Shown: positions 49,601-62,100 of the stretch, piece by piece
Position numbering within the stretch: the stretch's first letter is position 1
Layout of the letters: each line of letters begins with the position of its first letter
Assembly: GCA_905250025.1 (NCBI GenBank)
Contig: CAJNOJ010000046.1
Span: 1-64,000 of the forward strand
DNA from: Adineta ricciae
Taxonomy: Eukaryota > Rotifera > Eurotatoria > Adinetida > Adinetidae
Reading direction: 5' to 3'
DNA: 64,000 bases
Notes under the pieces: model-generated
Database searches by the model: none
What the model saw: the letters and a program-made list of their open reading frames with translations, nothing else
Told to the model about the DNA's origin: nothing
Program-made: the position numbers and the translations under genes

Positions 49601-51848
49601 AATATGCCCAAGTTTCTCATTCTGACGCACATTCCTACAATAATATAATTAATTTGATGTGTGAAGGTCATAGTGCTACATGTTTTTTTTTCATGTTTGA
49701 TCTTGAAAACACGTATCCTGTCCTTTCAACTATCGTCATACAAAGACGGAAAATATGTTTTCCTGAACATTGATTGATGATCAGGTGCGGATAGGAATCT
49801 ATAGAATTAATCGAACAATGGTTAAACATATAATTCACTCGTTCTATGATGAAAATGGATGTTCAACTCGGTGTGCGTGAGAAGCTATGGAACAATAACG
49901 TTAGCTCAGATGATTATATGCGCTTCGTTCTATTCAATGCGTGCCCGACCGCTAATTTTTCCTTCCGTTTCCTTACTCACATCTAGACAGAACAAAAGCG
50001 TCTTCCAAAAAAAAACTCAAGGAAGAAGATGAAGCAAGGAGAGAGAACGACGAGGGGAGAGAGACAGACAGGAATATATTAACGATAGACATTCACATAT
50101 TCATGTAACGAGAAACTATCAGCATAAAAAGAATGATAATTTCTCAATCAATAGTATCGCGATATAAATTACCAATCACCGTGATTCTTCAATATATTTA
50201 ATATGATGACACTTTGCTTTAATCATGTCAACAAATCAAATAGATCAGTTAATACTATTTCAACGTCTACTAATTATATTTGGCTCAATATGTTTTCTTT
50301 GGTTAATTATTGGTATTATCTTCCTGTCTATCGAGACATATCGATATTTGAAGAAGAAATCTAGTAAAAAGTTCTCCACTATTCATACTCTACCATTAAA
50401 TCTACCGTCGACAATATTTTCAAGTTCGAAGCAAACGTCGACTGGAGATTATACATCTGAGAATGAAATCAACGATGACGACGATGGCTTGGATGATCAA
50501 ACAAGTATTATGACTTCAGTATCCTTTATTTCCGAAAAACCAAGCATGAATCATGAACATCCATATTATATTTCCTCATGTCGACGAATATCGGAAGAGC
50601 AACTTGCATTAAAATTTCCATCTCCAACAGGGACTTCTAATTTAGCCTATAGTTCATCAACATTATTGTCATCTGGCGACAATGATCGACCGTTATACTA
50701 CTACCCAGCCTACCGAAACTTCGCTTATTCTCAGTCGTCATTGGCGTCAACGAACGAGAATTTCGATCAGAAAATGTCAACACGTTCAGTACCCGTTCCC
50801 TCAATGAACTCAACGCCTTCAATTCATCAATTGAATTTCGAACGTCAATCATCTACAAATACCATCATGAGTCAACTGACACATGAAACATGTTTATCGC
50901 CAGCAAAGTCGCCAATGAAAACGATTCCATTACCAACAGTAATGATTACTGATGTTGATCGATTACAAACTGATATTATTGAACTTGAAGAATTCGAACC
51001 AGAAAAAGACTGGTACCGTACTAGATCTCAGTTAAGATGTTTACTTAATGAGCGACTACCAATTGAAATCAAATAATAGATATGGGGAGAATGAATTACC
51101 TTCATCGTCGTCATCGTCTTCATTTTCATTATCACCGGTCTCATTTGCTGGTGACACTGTTCTACTTTGTCTGTAGCCAGGAAATAGATGTTTTGGCATG
51201 GGTGGAGCTATAAAAAGAACAAAAACGTTTTTGAATAAAATTTTGTAAGATATATAGATTTTTTTCTCTCAAACCTTTGGGTATTCTTTGCCGTCTCAAA
51301 GCAAAATATGAACGTCGAAAAGCAGGCCGTTGCTCGTAATAAGGTAAACCTTCGAGACTAGTGCGCGATTCCGATGTGCGATGAAGTCCTTTCGAACTTT
51401 GTCTTTGTAAATACGGATAGCGATTCCGATTTTGTGAATGATGTGGAAAATGATGATGGTGATGACTATGTCTTGCAACGGCTGAAGAAGGTGCAGGATG
51501 GTCAACATCAATCGCTGCTAATGAGCGTGATAATGGCGGGTCAGTTGTCGTTATTGGTCCTGCAAAAGTGACATTATCGGCTGTATCATTCATTCCCATA
51601 TTGATATAGACAGGCAATGTCGGCGCAGAAAATCCTTGCAGAAGTTCGAAAGGTGCATCATTTGATGGAAGAACTGGTGCATCAATAAAAATAGATGACG
51701 AGGCAGCGGCTACATCATCAGTTGCATGAGGTAAAGTATGTTCGAGTGATGTATCATATGCCGACGCGTATGATAAATTTGGTTCATGAGCGGAATATAA
51801 ACCTCCTGATGGTTCACTTTTAACGGATGAAGGAGGTGAACTTGCCAT
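46694..51848 (-). CDS. SLC45-family proton-coupled sugar transporter
   Basis: A twelve-span major-facilitator transporter of the SLC45 (sucrose/glucose-proton symporter) family. The first exon (51275-51848) encodes a long cytoplasmic N-terminus, Ser/Pro-rich with a His run ([13 protein letters not shown]). The second (51100-51207) ends in an acidic stretch; the third begins at 49217. The core shows [39 protein letters not shown], the MFS loop [41 protein letters not shown] and [15 protein letters not shown], all close to family signatures. A large Asp/Arg-rich loop between spans 6 and 7 contains [15 protein letters not shown]. The second half includes [36 protein letters not shown] and [20 protein letters not shown], ending LFYFKT. 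Phases agree across the 1.88-kb intron that carries another gene. Vertebrate paralogue A1, A2 or A4 cannot be chosen. Confidence 0.9.
49218..51099 (-). other. Large intron of the SLC45-like gene carrying a nested gene
   Basis: Donor GTAATT and acceptor TTTTTCATTGTAG join GAT GAA G to AT CAA CCG in frame. Most introns nearby are under 100 bases, while this one is 1.88 kb and holds an opposite-strand gene at 50225-51076. Confidence 0.75.
50225..51076 (+). CDS. Intronless single-pass membrane protein nested in an intron
   Basis: 283 residues in one exon; I do not recognise the family. A short polar N-terminus ([14 protein letters not shown]) precedes one membrane span ([20 protein letters not shown]). 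A basic stop-transfer stretch follows ([10 protein letters not shown]), which predicts an extracellular N-terminus and a long cytoplasmic tail. The tail is Ser/Thr-rich and acidic, with possible phosphorylation or adaptor sites, and ends in a compact conserved-looking segment ([20 protein letters not shown] then [19 protein letters not shown]). Its stop lies only 23 bases from the nearest SLC45-like exon on the other strand. It has its own upstream AT-rich region with a TATA-like stretch near 50190-50200. Length, amino-acid composition and the clear membrane topology support a real gene. Confidence 0.75.
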   Translation: MSTNQIDQLILFQRLLIIFGSICFLWLIIGIIFLSIETYRYLKKKSSKKFSTIHTLPLNLPSTIFSSSKQTSTGDYTSENEINDDDDGLDDQTSIMTSVSFISEKPSMNHEHPYYISSCRRISEEQLALKFPSPTGTSNLAYSSSTLLSSGDNDRPLYYYPAYRNFAYSQSSLASTNENFDQKMSTRSVPVPSMNSTPSIHQLNFERQSSTNTIMSQLTHETCLSPAKSPMKTIPLPTVMITDVDRLQTDIIELEEFEPEKDWYRTRSQLRCLLNERLPIEIK

Positions 51849-53674
51849 AGTGATATTTGACTATTTTGTTGAAATTTATATCTAAAACGATATGAATTTT
51901 TTTTTGTTCTCTACCTGTTATCTATCATTTCACTGGAAACGCACATGGTTACATATGACTCAGCTGGTGATATCATTTGCTTATCTGTCAGCCATATTAA
52001 CAGTGTTCAATGCCTTTATTCGTTTTTTAAACAAAAGATGGTGCTAATGGAAATATGTACGAATGAAGTTTAAATTTTCGTTTCAAAAGTAAATGTCACG
52101 GGAAAGTCAGTACTTATTAATGTAAAATGCTCTTTTCTACATTCTTCTTATGCAAATATAAGATTAGTTTCATCTACCTTTGTATGTGTTTTTCAATGAT
52201 GATAAACTGAAAGTATATATTTTTATCTTTTGACACATGAAGAAATGCGCTATAGTTTTCTTCTACTTTGACCTCATGATTAGCTTCTATGACATATGTG
52301 TTAACAAACTCATTTTCATAATCGGCATTAGAATTATTTATTCATTGATTCATGAAAATAATTGATGTGGTAATTCCGACAACATGAATCAAAACGAGAT
52401 CGATTATCCTAATCCTAAGCATCATTCAGATGACAAAATTCTGCTAGGAGTCGAATGTGTAAGACAAATTATCCTATTTTGGTGATTAATGAATACATCA
52501 AATTTCTTCTGTATGTATATTTACTACTACGTAAATAAATATCAAAGGAAATTTTGCTAATGTAACTGTTTAAATATATTCTATTGTTCGTTTCGCATCA
52601 ATCTTTCCATAGACAAACATGTTTAGTCGATTATTGTACTGCTTGGAATTAAAATACTGTTCTAACCGATGCAGGAACTGATACAACGACTAAGCCAACA
52701 GTTGAATGTTTTCATTGTTTTTCTCAGGAAGAATTTAATTACATCTAACATTAGATTATGTAACAGTTTACCTATAGTTATCGACTTTCTTTTCAAAGAT
52801 CAAACAATCATGAACGACCGTCGAAGGTCTCGAGAAATTCATTTACAAGTTCTACTTTGTAATTTCCGTATGTCATATGTGTAGAGAAAGAAATTGTCAT
52901 AACTCGTTACTCACTCAATGGCAAATGTTGTTGGAATCAATCGAAGTTTTCTCATGACTTTGTTACACATTGTGGCTTCGCGTAATGCAAAGTCATGCAA
53001 AATACTTCATCTTTCATACCACTAGAGTGTGATTTTTTTCTCAAAAAAACAAAATCACATATTTTCTTTATCTAGATCAGGTCCCTGTAGCATTACAGTC
53101 ATTGATACAAATATATAATTATTTTTGTAGAATAAAAAGATAATTATGCATTTGGTTTTATTATGCTCTTATTGCTTGGTTGTCTAAACAACATTTTTCG
53201 ACGCTGTGATTAAAAAACACACGGCAAATGTATGTTTCTTACTGTTACCTATGCAAACATTCGAAGAAATACAAAAAAAAGTTACAAACTTCGAAACGAA
53301 AAGCTATTTTAATTCTCTTTTCTGTTGTTATATAAACGAAGACAGAATTGTATAGACTACAGCGTAATTCAATAGAGTAAATGCTTGAATTTCTCTGAAT
53401 TCAATGAAAACAATGAGTTAGTGTACGAATACTCCATTCCAATATGATATTGGCTGAAGAATTGAAGAGTCGAATTCATATTTGTTAGTAAATATAATTG
53501 TACTAATCCGCTGAAGCTGAAAGTTTACAAATCGAGTGAATCATAAATTCCTCAAGGTCATGTATGATTTCACTGAAAATTGTATATAAATCAACACGAA
53601 ACTATTGATTGAGTACGTGATAGTTTATTTTCGCTTTCAGATCTCATTCGTTTACATTCATTTGGCAAAACTCA
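51849..53674. other. Divergent intergenic region
   Basis: 1.8 kb between the SLC45-like start (-) and the CaaX protein (+). Open frames are at most 71 codons and do not look coding. Acceptor TTTTCGCTTTCAG ends at 53640, 34 bases before the next start codon. Confidence 0.5.
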
Positions 53675-53983
53675 ATGGCACTACAGTCCGGTTCACCGAG
53701 CGTTCGTGATGATTATCGTTGTCACACGTGTCGACAACAAAATGTTTTTCGCTGTGAACATGACACTCGGTATCGTGATCAATTCTTAGATAATTTCGGT
53801 GAAGAAAATCATTCCACATCGGCGAAAACGTCTCTAGATGCCTACAATGCAGCAAATCAAGATCGTATGAATGATCGACAAAGATCTTCTCAGGCAATAT
53901 CAATAGCCTCCCATCCCATTGGCGTCAGACCGATAAACACCCGAAAAACGGAAACAAAAAAGAAGTGCTGCACTATCTTATAG
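53675..53983 (+). CDS. Small CxxC protein with C-terminal CaaX box
   Basis: 102 residues, no known family. Near the N-terminus is YRCHTCRQQNVFRCEHDTRY, a Cys/His cluster (CxxC followed by C and H) that could bind one zinc. The middle is polar and Gln/Ser/Asn-rich. The C-terminus is TETKKKCCTIL: a Lys cluster directly before Cys-Cys-Thr-Ile-Leu. The last four residues fit a CaaX box, and Leu at the end favours geranylgeranylation; the basic patch would strengthen membrane binding, as in small GTPases. A splice acceptor 34 bases before the ATG and an AATAAA about 75 bases after the stop support a real transcript. Probably a membrane-anchored adaptor (inference). Confidence 0.68.
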   Translation: MALQSGSPSVRDDYRCHTCRQQNVFRCEHDTRYRDQFLDNFGEENHSTSAKTSLDAYNAANQDRMNDRQRSSQAISIASHPIGVRPINTRKTETKKKCCTIL

Positions 53984-56187
53984 ATTGAAATTTCTCATAT
54001 CTTTGATTTTATTTCACGATGTAAGATTGTATTGACGGAAGAGTGTGAACAATTTTTAATAAATGTGATATCTAATATATGAAAATACAATTGTCAGGCA
54101 AGGAAAAAGTTCTTTCTACAATTTGTTGTTTTTTCTTTCAACGATTCCCATATGCCTTTGACTAGTCAAGATGAAGGTTATCTAACGTTCATTTCATTTA
54201 TATACAAAACTTTGAAATATAAATATTGATATGTTCTTGACAAACCACAGAGATTATCTTTCATTCTCGATCTCTAATTACTGTTTTTCTTCGATCAAAT
54301 CGTTTATTTATTCATAATTTTGAATATTTTCATTGCTTTCATAATAAATTACAACTATCGATCCCAAAAACTTCAATAATACATCAAGATTTTTCATATT
54401 TTCAATCAAATCGGTCGAGGAAAACAGAAAAACATGTGTCAAATAACTCGCCGACATTTTCATGGCCCATAGAGATCCAATGATCGAAACAAGATTCTCA
54501 ATACTTTTCTGGATGCATCGATGATATTTCCGAATGCTGATCATATCGATTACATGCATATTTGACGATAACTATACGCCATACGCATCATTACCACTGA
54601 AAACGATTGACAACTTGTTTTGTCTTGATTATTATATGTCATTGACAATCTATATGCGTGTGTATATATATACAAAGAATGACCTAATGGTTCAAATGTC
54701 TAAAAGAAAACAAGATGAATCTGTTTATTGAAAGAATTTCCTCTAAAAATCAATAAATAAATGTTGATATTCGACAATTATCGCGAAGTATTTCGACTCG
54801 AGATACCTTTTGGCAAGAATAGTCGAAAAATATATCCTTCAAGTCGTCTGATATCACGCAAATTATTTGAAATAGTTGTATTCATAAATGAGAATATACC
54901 TCTGGAGTTATTTGTCCGCAAATCATGCGTAAAAAGTGCATTTTTTCAATAAACTACACCACATAATGAATGTTTTACTCCTGTGCTCTAGTCTGAAGAT
55001 ATTCTCTACAGAATTTTACATATTCTATCGTTGACATTCGTTCAGTATTTGTACCAATGCTTTTGATGGCTGAATACGGAAAGATATCTTCTTAAACAAA
55101 TCATGTGAGTGATGCAATGTAAAGTCTTTGTTGTATTGAACATTTCATGTAGACGATCTTTTCAATTAATTCAACATTAGTTGAAGAGAAATTGAAAAGT
55201 AATTTATCATTCTTTCACCGTAAGATTAGTCTCGACAAAGAAAACACAAAACAATACATGAATACATTTCATTATGCTTGTTGATTGTATCATAGTCTTT
55301 CGAGAAAGTGTCATCTTCGATAAATCATATGCTTGAACGATTCAGATTATTTATCTCAGCAAGTCAGTCGACTAGATATTTGTGATGTTTTTCTAGAATA
55401 GAATAATGTTACATCACAGAACAGCTTGCTATGCGAAGCTTCTTTTCTTGAGCGAAAGTAAAATTGGTCTAATGTGTGAAAGTATACACACAAAAGTGAG
55501 ATTACAGTTTAATTTTCTCTCACTCACGCGATGTATTTTACATCGAAATATAAAACGAAGAAATTGAATTGGAACTGTTGTTTTCGTTTGTGTTCAATGC
55601 AAAGAACAGAATGATGAACACATGTCATTGTGTTCCTATCGGCAATTATTTCATAGAACTTTATGTTTGTGCCTTTCTTCTTCTTTTTTCAACTTATGCA
55701 TAGAATACATAGTGAACACGTCGTTGAATTCTATAGAAGACAGACATGAATCGATTTTAATGTTATTGACCATCAATACGATTAAATCGTTCATTCTCCT
55801 CCCTCGATGATGTTAATATAATTTGATTTTTTCAACCAGAGTTCAGAAAGAGAAATTATTCTTTTGTCCTTTTTTCGTATTCGTCATTCATGTTGGTTAG
55901 TCTTATGCTCTCTTTCCGTTCTCATTATTCGTTTTTAAAGCACAGATCAGACGATATTTGACAAGAAGAAACGACGTTGAACAGTGTGTCGATTTGATCG
56001 AAAGGTAAAATCTGTTTTTCTTTCATTCATTAAAACATTTAATTATAGTTATTGACTAGTGTATAGAACAAGATCAAGTGTAAATATCGATATTCTTTAT
56101 CTTAATCTAGATTGTCTCACATAAATCATTCCTGTATCACGTTGAACAAAAAAATTTTATGGTTATAGATTCATTTGATTCAAACAA
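53984..56187. other. Intergenic region
   Basis: 2.2 kb of AT-rich sequence between two plus-strand genes. An AATAAA near 54059 serves the upstream gene. Open frames of 60-85 codons on both strands show no motif. An acceptor-like TTATAG lies about 20 bases before the next ATG. Confidence 0.5.
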
Positions 56188-59100
56188 ATGTGTTGGACCA
56201 TCCGAATTCTGTTCATTAACGTAATCCTGTGTCATGTTCAACAGTATGTGTGCCCATCGGACACGAATGCTGAAGATTCTCATCGTGATAACCAGAATTC
56301 CACTATACTCAAGTCGTATAACGACACGTTCGCCACTGGTAAGTTGTTGAGAACATTACTGCGAAGAGTTGCACTAGTAACTCGCATGTATTTTCATTCT
56401 GAAGTTCAAGTAGATGATGGAGTGTATGTTCTCGTTGATAATCGTACAATTCTATTCATTGATTACTTCGATTTCCTTTCTATTTAGACAAGTTCTTACC
56501 GAAAGATTCAGTGAACCTCAATTATGAAATACCTCGAAGTATTATTGACTATCCGTTAGCAACAAATTCACACATGAAATATATCACCGATGAAGAAGAT
56601 TACACGAGCGATGAATTGATTACATTTGTCATTCAAACTAACCAACGAAGTTCACAATCGATTACGATTCTTGCTGGTTTTGCTTATGAGAACATCAATT
56701 ATGTATTCACTATCGAGGTATAAACCATTTTCAGTCCACAGATCGTTGTAAATTTCCTTTTTAGAATCATCAACTGAAAATTATTTTCTCACAAGATAAA
56801 CTACCTGATTTGATATTGACATCGAAAAACGATTCCGGCCCGATTAATGATGGTCAATGGCATCGACTGCATGTCCAACGACTGAATCATACGGTTTGTC
56901 ATTTCATACCACGGAATACTAAACTCTCATTTATTTATTTATTTATTTATTCTTAGCTACGATTTATTCTTGACAATATTGAAGAATCTACCCTCAATTT
57001 AACTAACGAATGGCAAACAACTCCCAATATATTCATTGGCAGTGAACTAACACCTGTTCCTAATAATGATTACATTGGTAGAATTGGTGATGTAAGTCTA
57101 ACATACGTTTGGACTAACAAGGTTAACAACTAGACAAATCAAGATATCGATGTAATTAGTACATTAGCTGCCAAAGATCTTTCTACATTCTGTTGACAGG
57201 ACGACAGACACTGTTTAACACTGAATATTTCAGTAACAGACAATTGACTATTAGAGCTGTTCTCAGATGAATGTCCAAACAAGATTGAGTATGATATAAT
57301 TAATAGATCAAGGCAATGGCAGATAGAATCTCTTCTAATATATATATCTGCAAGAAAAATAATCAATAGGTACTAAAAGAATCCGATTAAATAAAAATCT
57401 TCGTTTTCGAGAAATAGTTTTCTAGTCGATAAACATCTGTATGTGATTATCATTGTTTGTCTGAATTAGATCATCATTAGCAATGCAGGTCGATCACTAA
57501 TCCTGAGAGAAGAAAACCATTCCGATGAAAATGCGAAAGATTTGTTAACAACTACTCAATCGAATTCATCTCAAACGATTACTTTTCTACCGAATGATAA
57601 CCAAGAGATTAGCTTATCACTTCCAACCAATTCTTCTCTCCGCAGTTTAGCATTTGCCTTTCAAACTTATTCCAACATCAGTACACTTTTACATTCCGAT
57701 GATATCGATATAAACATCGATATTGATGGTTACTTAACAGTAGCTGTTCGAAACCATCCTTTACAAAGAATTCTCTCTTCCAACGAACAAAATCCGATCA
57801 ATGATGGACATCTGCATTTCATACAATTCGAATTCATTAATCAAACTCTTCGTGTATGGTTAAATATCAACAAAACAGTTTCCATTAAACTTTCTTCTCC
57901 ACTAATCATTGAAAGTTTGATCTTTGGTTGGCACAATGATTTCCTTGGTTGTATACAAAATGTGACTTACAATGATCAACTATTCTCATTTGAACATATT
58001 CCATTTCATCGTCAACACTGTTCTTCGAATAACATTCGTTTAAAGTCTCTCCATAATGTTTATACTGATAAGATAATCGCATTTGAAGAATACGATCGGC
58101 CAGTTGTGGTTATTCTCGATCAGCCTGATCAATTCTATTCCTTTTCGTTTCCATTTTATACGCAAGAATCTGACGGCATCATCTGTTCATTGACAGATTC
58201 AACTTATGAAAATCTGATCTTAATCAGTGTTCGTCAACAACATCTAGTTATAACCTCTATCAATGAATATCATGAGCGAATGGAAATTTCCATGAATCAA
58301 ACGATTGACGATCGGATTGAACATGAATTAATTATTCGATTAATTCATAGAGACCATCTATTATTTCAATTGGATGATGTTCAAATCGTTCGAAAATTTG
58401 TTAGTCTATTTTATATTCACACGATTTACATGGGACAACTGGATGGATTTATTAAGGAAAAATATCATGATTTAGATGGAGAAGATTTTCTCGGTTGTAT
58501 CAAGGACATCTTGTTAAATGATAAATCAGTAATTAAACTGGAACATGTATATCGGTCAAGTCGGTTGGGAGACACGTGTCGATTAACAAAACGTGGACGT
58601 AAGTTGATTGAAAAAAAAATGCGTTTGTTTCATTAATCGTTTCGCAATGAGTCATGAGAGTATTCGATGTGTCAAATAAATTTGTCGAAGAAGTGAGGAG
58701 AGAAAATTAATTAGAACGATATCTATGAAATGGAACAATAACTTTCTTCATTTTGTTAGTTATGATAAACAAGAGAGAAAGAGAACATTGTTGAAAATTG
58801 TTGATTTAACCTTGATAAAGTTGTGACATAATATGTTCGATATTCATTTTCATACTCAGTCTGTTAGCGACATTTTCACGGTTATTTTCTACCTGTCAAG
58901 ATCGATAGAGATCAGATTATTTTTTTGTTTCGTTCTAGGCAAAAATTTCATGTCATATATGTCGTCAGAGATCAGTTTTTCTGTACGTGATGATCACGAT
59001 ATAGTTGAAGTTGAAATTCCATTCAATGAAGAATTCTATCACTGTCAACTATCGATCAAAACTCGTTCGCTCGACGGAATTCTCTTGTCGCTTCATTCTG

Positions 59101-62100
59101 ATGATGATTATACATTTGTTTTCTATTTAAATCGTGGCCAATTAGTTTGGAAATATCATTCCTATGATAACACTATCTCGGAGATACTTTTCCAAGATAA
59201 TCAAACGATTAACGATGGACGACAGCATGATGTTTTCATATCCCGACAGATATCTAAATTAACTTCATATAAGAATATCTACATAGAAATCGATGAACGA
59301 GCAAGTCAAATATCACTGCCGTCATCTTCGTTATTATTTTTTGATGTTCTAACCGTTGGCGGTTCACGACGAGGAACATCAACAAGTAATTTACTTGTTG
59401 CTTGTTTTGCTAATCTAACGTATAACCATCAACTATTGTTACCTGAAGGAATTGTGAAATACGATCGTTATGATTGTTTTTATGAGCAAGATTCGATCTG
59501 TGATAAGCAGACGCCTTGTGAACCAATTCAAAGTTTACAATTTTGTGGTCAGATCGATTGTTCAGTTGTGTGCACACCCTCGACATTTGATATTAATAAA
59601 AAAGGACTCGTACGATATTTTTCTGATATTGAATCGGGCGAATATGAACAAATATATTTAACAATATTTACAACGGCAGCCAATTCAACTCTATATTTGA
59701 CACAGAATGGTTCGATTCAAGTATCAATTATCCTTCAAGTGAACCGATACGCAAATCGAGATTTCTTTTTAATTAAATTTCCGTTACTATTTAGGATTAT
59801 TATCCACGTTTAATCATTCAAAACGGCGGAATAATTTATACATATGATTTTCCTGGGCGTGTACGGAATGATCAATGGCATATATTGCAATGTCAGAAAA
59901 CATTGAATACAGTATATTAGTTCCGTTGCTGTCATCATCATTCATATTGCTTTCCTTTTTCTTTTCACTTCAGATTGATTTAACATTTGATGAAGAAACA
60001 CGGCATTACACGAATCTTACTGAGCACTTTACTCTGTTTGCAGATAATTTAATTCATATATGTGGAAGAAATTTTAATGGATATATTCAAGATGTAAGTG
60101 AAGACCTAGAACGACAAATTTCTTGTCGGTTATTGATCGAAAAGATTTTCATTGAAATTGTATAATAGATTATTCTTACAGCTGATAATCATTACGAAAA
60201 TTTAATACAAAACGCGATTCATAATCCGGGATTAATCGATTATGATCGAAGTGTTACTTGGAATAATCGTGCCAACATACCTGAATGTAAGTTTTATCAA
60301 TATGTAAAACTAGACATTGATGACTAGAAGCCTTTCGTGTACTCGCCTTTTTTTCCTTTCGATCAACATCTATATATTTGCTCAGGTGATCTAAGATCAT
60401 TGCTGTTAATAAATTTTTATTCGAGATTGTATGTATGCAAGTGTGGATATTGCCTTGAAGTTTGATTCAATAGAGAGGTGGCGACGACAATGTCAAGAGA
60501 GCTGAGGCGACGCTTGATGGTAGTGAAGGAGAGAGAGAGCATAACTGTAGTGAATGTGCATTTTGACAAACTTATCGTTCCTGTTGGCGCATATTCGTAA
60601 CAAATTTTTTTACACACACCCTTACTTTTATTTTTTTTTGTCGTTTCTACATCAAACAATACTACTAACGGCCCAATTCGTACAACATAAACGTGCGCTC
60701 ATACATATATACACGATCGTTCTTATGTGTAGTTTTTTTTTTATGTTAATAAGAAGTTTTTTTTCTGTTGCTTTAGTCCTTCTTTTTCCTCTCTCTCTCT
60801 CCCTCCCTCCCTCCTTTTCTTTCTTCGTTCCTTTGTACGTGTGCTTGAGCATACATACATGTATAGTCAACATATACAGAAGAGTAAAAGAACAAAAATG
60901 TAGGAAGAGAACGACAATGAGGACAACGACTTGTGGTTTCGGTATTAGTATTATTGATAAAGGAAGAGAAAAGAGCGATAAATAGATAGAAAACAGTAGA
61001 AATGTTGTTAGTATAGNAGTAGTCATTTTTCTTCGGCTGGTTCAAAGGTGATGCAAGAATAACTAACGATCGAATTCCATTAGTGAATAGAATAAAGAAT
61101 GAAGAGAAGAAAATTAGGATACATTCTTGACTGGCATATATGTATGAAGACAGACATCAATCATTGTCTTTCGAGTGCGAGTTGTGGTCAGTCGCTTTTC
61201 TTCTTATCATTACTTATGTATAAATGTCGCCGTGTGAAGAGAGATTTCAAAAGAATAACATTTGGATAAAAAGATCGGTGACAGCACATCTCGTTCATAA
61301 TCATAGAATGCAAACAAAGACAGACAGATGTTTGGTCTTTGAATAATAGACTAATAATTACATATTGGATGCCATCAGAAGCTAAACGAGTTCATCCATA
61401 GATTATCAGAAAGAGAAGGAAAATTGATCAACACTAGAATAGGATACGATTGTGCAAGGGCTTGCATAATTCTATCCAATTGTTTATCTCTCTATCGAGC
61501 GATCAACACTAGTTCGTATTTCTTTCTTTCTCGTTTTCATATACTACCCTGTCATTGCACCTCCTCTTCAAAGATATAATTCAACATTATATTCAAGGTA
61601 ATAGGTTGTCGTCGTCCATTTTTTACATCACATTGCACCATGCTGTGTATACATATACGAAAAAGTAACATTATGCAAATTTCTCTTGATTGAACATGAG
61701 CATGTATAACATACCTATACGTATACCGTTAGCTAGGAATAGGACAAAAAAAAATCATACTCACACACGCTCAGCTAGTCAAATACATACGTATATACAA
61801 CATGCATATATGTGAACATGTATACTCTCTCCCATTTCTAATTGAACTAGTCTCCACCCTTCAATTTGCATAATGGAAAAGATTTCTGAACATTGATATA
61901 CTGATATGTAGTCGAATGAAAAACGATCATAATAATTAAAATTAGGAGATAAGCAAACTAATTAAACACAAGAGTTCATCTTGTTTTTACATTATAAAGA
62001 CACCATGTAAGTTCTGTCTAGATCCTTGTGCCCGAACCAGTTGTAACTATGGACGATGTGAAGTGGTTCGTAGTAGGCCAGTTTGTCGATGTTATCAAGG

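Noticed and set aside
51374-51571. Acidic plus-strand frame opposite the first SLC45-like exon
   Set aside because: It is the complement of a real coding exon; its Asp-rich stretch mirrors the His run on the other strand.
54308-54559. 83-codon hydrophobic minus-strand frame
   Set aside because: No recognised family, no neighbouring exons with matching phase and no poly(A) support.
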